A DNA stretch of 64,000 nucleotides. Origin: Eumeta japonica. Its lineage: Eukaryota > Arthropoda > Insecta > Lepidoptera > Psychidae. The stretch is from the NCBI GenBank assembly GCA_005406025.1, contig BGZK01001243.1, forward strand, positions 62,001-126,000. Direction: 5' to 3'. Below the pieces are notes generated by a model. It saw only the letters and a program-made list of their open reading frames with translations, had not been told where the DNA came from and did not search any database. This document shows, in pieces, positions 57,141 to 64,000 of the stretch; the first letter of the stretch is position 1; each line of letters starts with the position of its first letter. Position numbers and translations under genes: made by a program.

Positions 57141-58740
57141 ATACTTAGATGGCAATGGCTAGAGTAACGATTGCGAGAGAGAAAATAGCGTTGACTGTAA
57201 ATGAGTAATGTACGAGCGTCTGAAATAAACTTTAAATATCATTAATATAATATCATTCTAAAAGGAAAATTGTGAGATATTGTTGCCATGTTTATATAAT
57301 TGTTCACTTTGAACTGAAATTTTATAAACCGTACTATATTGTTCAAAATTCGTAATTTATACAGTTATTCAATAAAATAAATGAACAAATACTATTTATT
57401 TACAAAATCCGTAATAATTTTAGAACCATAAATGTTTACTTAAAAAACACACAAATATTTATGTATGAGCGAATGATTTATTTAGCAGAGATTTCGTTAG
57501 CATCTAATTCATAAAGTATATACAATAATAAAGTTTTCTGATAGTCTATACCTATCAGTGATAGATATAGTATTATGTTAATAACCAAATATTTAAATTT
57601 TAAAAGGGAAAAATATAATTTATTTTTTATTCCATATATCCACTAAAAAAATATTAAATAACCTAAAGTTCATTTAGTTTTATTTAAAACTTTCTACATA
57701 AAACATTTTTATTCAAAAATTGTCTATTCGCTATTTCATAGAAATAAGTAAACGACTGATCAATCTGTTGTATGATAGACTTGCTTATATGATATAATCA
57801 ACTTATATAATAGTTGTCGCAGAATAAATAATTTATGGTTAATGTATCCTGAGTTTTTTTAAAAATAGTTTTTTAACGTCCAGCCATGAAAAGTGAAAAA
57901 GTAAAATGCACACGGATGGTATTAAAAAGTCAATTATATCACCTAACTACCAAAGGAATACAAAATTTGAACTGGGATTTAATGTAATACTTTAAAAGTT
58001 GCTCAATTTCCAATATCATCTTTATCAAAATGTCGGATGACAGTCTCACTGTACTAGTGTTGTAACAATATCGCTCAATAAGGTACTTTAAAAGTTGTAG
58101 CTGCCTTGTGGGTAAGCGCACCGTGGTAACATTTTCAGTAGTTCAAAATCACTCTTTCCATGTCTCTTGTACTACCACCTATTAAATACACGCTGCTGAA
58201 AAATCTATGGTTAGATTCCAAAATAATCTTATGGTATAATGACACAGTATAATTGAACTCCTCGTGGTCCCACTTGCGCCGCGCCCCATTTCATATCATA
58301 AATAAAGTACTATCAGTACCGATCACCAGCTTACTAACTAAAGAGTGTAAGTGTGCTGGTCGGCAATAATTGCAATTATTTTGCAGTAATTGCATAAAGC
58401 TGCATTTGCAGACAATACTTTATAAAACCATACTATACCATAACAGTAGATACACGCAGTGGAGGTTAACTACTGTACGAACCATCTACAGAAATTTAAC
58501 AACACTTAAAAACCTTTTGCAAAGAAACTACGTACATTTTCATGTTATCTTCGATTTTGTGAAATTACTCAGGAACCCGGATATGAATTTTTAAATGGCT
58601 ACTGTGAGTATTAGGTACGGTATAGTCCATAAAAAACTCAGTTTGACGCAATGTGGTACGAAAGTTCATAGTTCCGTGGGCATTCTCGTTTTCATAAATT
58701 GGGAAGATACTGTTTTCGGTCTGATTTTCAAAAATCAAGT
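57141..58740. other. Intergenic, no gene seen
   Basis: AT-rich. Chance frames only. Confidence 0.55.
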
Positions 58741-58741
58741 T

Positions 58742-58786
58742 TGTGCGCGCGCGCGTTTTTGTGTGTGTGTATGCGTGTGTATGTAC
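58742..58786. repeat. Alternating purine-pyrimidine microsatellite
   Basis: TGTGCGCGCGCGCGTTTTTG followed by TGTGTGTGTATGCGTGTGTATG: mixed CG/TG dinucleotide repeats, prone to Z-form DNA. Confidence 0.8.
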
Positions 58787-58799
58787 ATTTTGAAAAATC

Positions 58800-59310
58800 T
58801 CATTATTTTAAAAAAATGTTTTTTTTCTAAATAACTTTTAGACTACCAATCCATACCAAAATCTAATCAGCACTATTCTCCAAATGTTGCATAGACTGCC
58901 GCAAATAACATAAAAATCGATTGATTTATTCAAAAGATATCGTTGGAGAAATATTTTAACGTCGTTAAAATCGGTTGGTTCATTGGAGACATGAACTTTA
59001 CGAATGATTCACAAAAAGTTTTTTTTCGAAATAACATAAAACTCTTTTTAAACTATGTTTGTTATTCGGTCACCTTTTTCTGCTTAAAAAAACTACGTCG
59101 AATGGCATAAAGCGGATATCAAAATGGAACAACGCATTCGAAAGATATCATAGTTGAAAAATAAAAAAAAAATCAACGCGTGGCACTCGGGGACTGCCGC
59201 GGTAAAGTTATTGCATAGCATTTTTTTATCAACTTATGCAATTATAATTATTTATTTATTTATGCAGTATTTTTTTCTTTTATATTAATTCAAGTTTTTC
59301 ATCACTTTCT
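58800..59310 (+). repeat. Degenerate tandem/dispersed repeat, copy 2 of the 310-1110 family
   Basis: ATCCATACCAAAATCTAATC matches CTATACCAAAATCTAATCAG at 533; TTTATTCAAAAGATATCGTT matches TTGTTCAAGAGATATCGTTG at 607; TCTGCTTAAAAAAACTACGT matches TCTGCTTAAAAAACTGCGTC at 955. It is followed by GTGGCACTCGGGGACTGCCG, which I recall as part of a common lepidopteran repeat. Confidence 0.65.
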
Positions 59311-60145
59311 TCATTAATAAACGCACTTTGTTTATTCATACATATTTAAAACACTTTATACACAAATTTTACGCGTATAGCTATTCACCAGCAACTGCTA
59401 TTCACTGTTGTACATAGGTACACCTATGTATACATATATACCTACATGTATACTTACGGGGCACATGCGGTGAGTGTGTCATTATAAAGATATGATAGAT
59501 ACTTATACACCTATATGCTTTCTCACAAACAGCTGCTTACGTATTCGTCCAATTTCGGAACAGCTCGTCTCGATCCGTGCAAGCTTCATACAGTCGTACC
59601 ATATACAATTATACATACACGTTAAGCGAACGCTCGGCCGAGCTACATGGTATGCGGAGTGGGGGGTGTTAGGTTTTATTTTCGTTACGGAATTTCTTGA
59701 TTCGGTCGCCGCGCTCAAAGCCCGCGATAAAAGCTATTCAATAGCTTAAAAAAATCTTCATTCAAAATAAATTTAGATTTTTGATTTCTAAGAGCACAAA
59801 GAGAAGAACAAAATGTATTGCAATTATATGTATTTTTGAGCTTGGAAAGCTTGAGAAAGCACTAAAATTTACTGCTATTTAAATTTTTGAATACTGAGCT
59901 AGAAAGTTCATGGATAAAATCATAGCAAGAAATTTTATTAATGGCTTGCAGAATCAATTGCTTTGCAGATTTTTTTTTAATATTATCTTCAATAGGAGGT
60001 TTTTCAAATATTTGTTACTCCCAACGGTTAAATTTACGTTTTCTTTTTATTTAATTTTTCGCTTTATTAAATGAGGCACGAGGCAAGCGCCTCAGTCTAT
60101 CTATTCACATTGAATATTATGACAGGTAGTGCATTCATAATTCGT
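59311..60145. other. Intergenic, no gene seen
   Basis: AT-rich with overlapping antisense frames at 59474-59749 lacking recognisable motifs. Confidence 0.5.
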
Positions 60146-60725
60146 TCGGTTCACACGGGAGCGCGCCGCTTTTTTATGTTAATTCGATGGAGGAGCATAA
60201 GGCAAGGATGTAATCGATCGCGGCGCCGCCCTCGCCCGCGCACGGCACCGGCTATACCTACGTGCCCGCACAAAAGAGCGGAAGTCGAAAAACGTCAATA
60301 TTTAGACGTTCGACGATCATACCGCTCGCAGCCGGACGCGAATGCGGCCGCCGCTCGCTAATAAATGTAAAGAACAGGATGCGATTTTTGTCGTAGTCGT
60401 GTTAACCGACACCCCAGCGCCGCAGCCGTTGTCCTGTCACAACGGCACGAAGGCTCGGGCGGCGGTAGTTCAACGCTCTATAGTCTATGAGACTACGCGA
60501 GGTTTTTTAAGTTTCCCATTCGTGCGTAAATGCGAACTATTGAAACGGATATCGAACCCTCGGGCCTGGAGGCTTGTACAGAACGGACGGGGTTGCAGGA
60601 GAGGAGAGCGAGGGGTGAGGAGCTTTTAATCGAAGGCGCACATCCGGCAGGCGGCACACAATCCACGGTCGACGATAGGCCCGGCGCCATTCACTACGAT
60701 TCGAGCTTGCCATTTATAGCTGTGT
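60146..60725. promoter_or_regulatory. GC-rich island 6, the largest (about 580 bases)
   Basis: Several GC-rich cores (GATCGCGGCGCCGCCCTCGC; GCGGCCGC at 60344-60351; CCAGCGCCGCAGCCG; GGCCTGGAGGCTTGTACAG). Four overlapping open frames on both strands reflect composition, not coding. It could be a CpG-rich promoter or first untranslated exon of a gene outside the window, or a conserved enhancer. Confidence 0.35.
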
Positions 60726-60734
60726 TTATTACTA

Positions 60735-60890
60735 AAAAAAAAACGCCAAGCGCGAGTCGGACTCGCGCACTAAGAATCCAGTAGTACAATGCACTGTATT
60801 TGTGTTAAATAATTAAAATAAATTAATTTTATTCATTAATTTGCGGATTTTTGCTTGAACGCCACTCACACTTGGCCGATTTTTATTTAT
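60735..60890 (+). repeat. Dispersed 'GCCAAGTGCGAGTCGGAC' lepidopteran repeat, fragment
   Basis: GCCAAGCGCGAGTCGGACTC GCGCAC at 60745-60770 after an A run, and CACTTGGCCGATTTTTATTT at 60868-60887, the inverted end of the same family. The middle is lost or replaced. Confidence 0.65.
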
Positions 60891-61399
60891 TCTTTTCCCT
60901 AAGTTTGCAATGTGATCACACAGTTTAACGCTTGTATGTTGTTAGGAAATGACCCTATCAAGAGTTCGAGTGTTAAAATTAGATCAAATGAAACACGTAG
61001 AACAGCAGAAGGCCTATATTCAGAAATACAGAGTTACATTAAATCGTTACGGAAGCAGTTGATTACTTGTCGTTATTGTACTTGACTTGTGAATACTCTG
61101 ATTGCAGAAATAAAACAACTCCTGCGTGCTGCATTTCACTATTTATGCCTGCTGACTGGTATACTAGAGTTTTGAATTATCCGCAACAGCAAGTAAACAT
61201 GTCACGTCTGATAAAAATTTATTGACTTTCGAGAATTCCACCCCACTTAACAAATACATAAAACTTCGTTCTTTATTTTCTAATTTACTTCATAAAAGCA
61301 ACCCTCATATTTAAATTTCATTTATTTACTTTACATGTCCGTGTTGGGTCATAGATTATATATGTGTTCCAAACGACAATTTAATCGGTCCAGTAGACT

Positions 61400-61475
61400 C
61401 AGAGCAAATTGACTGTGACAGACGGACAGACAGACAGACACACAAGTGATCCTATAAGGACTCGATTTTATTTTC
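61400..61475 (+). repeat. Dispersed repeat with GACAGACGGACAGACAGACA cluster
   Basis: GACAGACGGACAGACAGACA, then CACAAGTGATCCTATAAGGA: the usual continuation in lepidopteran copies is '..GATCCTATAAGGGTTCCG' (recalled). Part of the same broad family as 5690-5830. Confidence 0.55.
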
Positions 61476-62100
61476 ATTCGGAAGTACGAAATTTTCATTG
61501 TTATATCTGAATATGTAATCATAATCAAGATTGTTATCAAAGCTGTACCTATTAGATCTTTCGACGCAACTACTGTATATAATTGTATGATTTTGCAGCG
61601 AGCATTAAAATTAAATGCTGTAGTTAACCGTATCGTTTTGACACTTTTAATCGTAAAGAGGAAATTGAACTCACCATCCAATGAATCCTATACCAGTGGA
61701 GCAATTAGGCCTCGATGTATATACTGATATATCAATAAATAATTGTGCAATGAGTTTACAGACAACTCATAGATTTTAGCGTTTTTAACGTTTTCTAGTA
61801 CCCACTTATTTAATATCTTACAGTTCTTTCTGTATTTAATTTCTAAATTCTCATTTCTTTTATGGAAAATTATATTAATGATTTAGTGTTGAACATGCAA
61901 GTATATCGGAAATATTTTTTTGTACTTAATTAAATGTCTGCAAAAAAACCAAATGAATTTTGGCGTTTTAACGGTTTGAACGATGTCACAAACTTGGAAT
62001 ACGAGAGCCGATATTTATGTATCCGCAACTGGCCACATACAGAAAAATTTAAAAAGTAATTACAACATTTAAAAATGGGACTCTTTGAAGATCAATACGT
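61476..62100. other. Intergenic, no gene seen
   Basis: AT-rich. The lost N-terminal part of the mariner that follows might lie here but is not recognisable. Confidence 0.45.
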
Positions 62101-62104
62101 CCCT

Positions 62105-62885
62105 GGGTTTAAGTATGATAAACATACATAAGATGTTACACGAAGATTTGGCTGTAAAAAAAATTGTTTGCCTTGGATTCCGCACAACTTGAGCATTGAT
62201 CAAAAACAAACTAATGTCGATTGGTGCAAAAAAAAAATGATAAAAAATACAATCATGATGCGTCAGAAGTTGTTTATAATGTCTACACATATGATGAATC
62301 TTAGATCTATGCGCACGACTCCTAAACTAAACAAGAGTCAACGGTGGGTGTTCCAAGATGAACCGAACCCAACTAAAGTAATTCGTGCCAAAAGCACTTT
62401 AAAGCAAATGGTTGCCTATTTTTTTGGTATGAACGGACACGGGGTTTCAGTACCACTAGAGAATCGTAAAACAGTTAATACGGAGTGGTACATGATCATC
62501 TGTTTGCCAGAAGTCTTTGAAGAAACAAAAAAGAAAAACCGACAACACAGATTCATTCTACATCATGACATAGCTGTTACCCGTCAGCCGAAACAACTCG
62601 ATTTTTAGAAGGTCAAAAGATCGGATTGACAGGCTATCCGCTGTACAGCCCCGATTTGATACCCAGCGATTTCTATTTATTTCCAAGCGTGAAGAACACA
62701 TTACGTGGTCAACGTTTTTGGAGCCGCGAAGAGGCCACTGATGCGTTCAAAATACACGTTTTGGAGATACCTCAATCAGAATGGAAAAAGTGCTAAAAGT
62801 GGTTTCAGCGTATGCAAAAGTGCATCGATCGTCATAGTGAATATTTTGAAAGCAATAAAACCATACTAAATGATAGGTGTTTGTT
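62105..62885 (+). mobile_element. Mariner relic, 5'-truncated and frameshifted
   Basis: Recognisable pieces in order: MLHEDLAVKKIVC (62130-62170); after a shift WIPHNLSIDQK (62172-); a shifted stretch with YDES (first catalytic Asp); WVFQDEPNPTKVIRAKSTLK (62345-); VAYFFGMNGHG; TVNTEWYMIICLP; FILHHD (second Asp, 62560-); after a shift YSPDLIPSDFYLF (third Asp, 62645-); LEIPQSEWKKC, a stop, then WFQRMQKCIDRHSEYFE (62798-62850). This is a DD34D-type mariner transposase lacking its N-terminal DNA-binding half and holding at least four breaks. I cannot see terminal inverted repeats. Confidence 0.85.
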
Positions 62886-62974
62886 TCTTTTTGATATTCC
62901 AGACACATAAATAGCAGCTCTATAATAATATTTCGCACACAGCTCTGCCCGCCTGGACATAGAGTGAATTCCTT

Positions 62975-63405
62975 CATCAATTTAACCGACTTCACAAAAA
63001 AGGAGAAGATTCTCAATTCGGCTGTATTTTTTGATATGTATGTTAAGTGATATGTTCACCAATTGTAAACCGATTTCAAAAATTACTTTTTTATTCAAAA
63101 AGGTACACTCACGAGGTGATCCCATAGTCACCAGTCAGGATTTAATGATGGCATTAAAGGGAAATCGATGGATGCCCTCAAATTTCATAGGAACATTTCA
63201 TAGTGTGTGTTAGCTGTTTTTTTTTTTTAATTACCCTTGTGTTTACCTCTGGGAATCATCATTTCATGATACTGATATAATGATGAAAGCCATAGCATTC
63301 ATCGAGCACACATCTGGGAGTGCTGTGGCTTCCCTTTTTTAGAAATCGGTGCCAGTGAAGGCAAGTTTCGCATAACATAAACATTTACTGTATAATTTTT
63401 TAACG
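62975..63405 (+). repeat. Abundant lepidopteran dispersed repeat ('AACCGACTTCxxAAAAAGGAG' family)
   Basis: In order: TTAACCGACTTCACAAAAAA GGAG, TCTCAATTCGGCTGTATTTT, ACTCACGAGGTGATCCCATA GTCACC, AATCATCATTTCATGATACT and GCGCACCAAG-like remnants, then AGTGAAGGCAAGTTTCGCAT AACATAAACA. I recall this order from many moth and butterfly genomes. No coding frame. Confidence 0.75.
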
Positions 63406-63420
63406 TAATTGGATAATATA

Positions 63421-63578
63421 TTCATCTATGTATAGCTACCTAATCGCATAATCTATTAATATATGTATCTGTATTTATCTAATTATATCATGTATTAATA
63501 TATGTATCTGTATTTATCTAATTATATCATGTATTAATATATGTATCTGTATTTATCTAATTATATTATGTATTAATA
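63421..63578 (+). repeat. 39-bp tandem repeat, about four copies
   Basis: ATATGTATCTGTATTTATCT AATTATATCATGTATTA starts at 63461, 63500 and 63539 (period 39). The first three are almost identical; a diverged copy precedes (63421-63460) and a weak one follows. Confidence 0.95.
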
Positions 63579-63819
63579 TATCCATTTTATTACATAATTA
63601 ATGGCATAATGTATTCAGACATGTAAATGTACCCATTTAAATGTCGAATACAACCCTTTGTATTCCAAAACCGACCGAAGACGACAGTGTGTGAGGAAAA
63701 ACGGCGCACAAACAAACGTCGCGTTGGCTGTCACTAACACCAAAAAAATCTAACTGATTAAATATGTAATTAATAATAACTTTTTGCTTATAAATTTCTT
63801 ATGACCCATCATGCTGTCA
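63579..63819. other. No gene seen
   Basis: AT-rich with a short GC-richer part at 63670-63730 that has no recognised content. Confidence 0.5.
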
Positions 63820-63824
63820 AACAC

Positions 63825-64000
63825 AATCCCAATACCGATGCTGCTCTCGAATCCGAACACGTTCTCACTCGCGATTGCAATCCGGACCAGTTCTCAATTT
63901 AGATCCCAGTATCAATCTAGATCCCCATTTCGATTCGGTTCTCAATCCTGATCGCAGGTCTTCGTTCAATCATGTCCGTTCCGATTCCAATTAAATCATC
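63825..64000 (-). repeat. Imperfect minisatellite, minus orientation, running to the window end
   Basis: The plus strand is pyrimidine-rich: CCCAATACCGATGCTGCTCT, CAATCCGGACCAGTTCTCAA, TCGATTCGGTTCTCAATCCT. On the minus strand this gives GGATTGAGAACCGAATCGAA-type units, the same pattern as at 52445-52660. It may continue past the window. Confidence 0.55.

Noticed and set aside
60071..60784. Four overlapping open frames of 65-96 codons
   Set aside because: They come from GC-rich composition of the island, on both strands, with no recognisable peptide.
63421..63578. CRISPR-like array from regularly spaced repeats
   Set aside because: The repeats are directly adjacent with no spacers, and the context is an insect genome.
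1..64000. LTR retrotransposon or endogenous virus
   Set aside because: No reverse transcriptase, integrase, protease or envelope motif was found in any frame, and no paired long terminal repeats were seen.

Overview
The window looks like nuclear DNA of a moth or butterfly (Lepidoptera). It is AT-rich and intron-rich. It carries several dispersed repeats that I know from many lepidopteran genomes: the 'GCCAAGTGCGAGTCGGACT' family, the 'AACCGACTTC..AAAAAGGAG' family, the 'CCATGGGCGGTGATGATCAC' retroposon tail and mariner-type transposons. These attributions come from recall, not from a search. There is no bacterial operon, no viral gene, no CRISPR array and no convincing tRNA or rRNA gene.

Left half (about 1.9-29.8 kb, + strand): one five-exon gene of 498 codons (2182-2363, 23063-23178, 24504-24660, 27047-27236, 27429-28280), whose phases all join. 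Its first intron is 20.7 kb and is full of repeats. I do not recognise the protein. It is largely disordered, has two NPF motifs (EH-domain ligands), a basic-proline stretch and a C-terminal PIPKPR. Two further pieces fit its reading phase: a possible alternative first exon at 5355-5632 and a possible alternative last exon at 29578-29817.

Middle (32.6-43.5 kb, - strand): a five-exon, 640-codon HEATR3/Syo1 homologue (43494-42495, 40896-40653, 40205-39944, 35628-35329, 32711-32595), the HEAT-repeat carrier and chaperone of 5S-RNP ribosomal protein uL18/RPL5. A CACGTG E-box lies just upstream of its ATG. Its third intron holds a dead pogo/Tigger-type transposase gene into which a full-length but broken Mos1-like mariner has jumped at a TA. 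Its fourth intron holds a long inverted-repeat element. A third mariner relic lies just past its 3' end.

Right part (44-64 kb): no host gene is visible. It contains a decayed transposon coding region (47.5-48.4 kb), retroposon copies, a truncated mariner (62.1-62.9 kb), a 39-bp tandem repeat (63.4 kb), and a series of short GC-rich blocks (49.5-60.7 kb) that stand out sharply from the AT-rich background and look like regulatory or conserved non-coding islands.

I see no clearly new biological system. The most useful leads are the unidentified two-NPF gene with its alternative ends, the nested transposons with precise junctions, the GC-island string, and a purine-rich imperfect minisatellite that recurs at several separate places.
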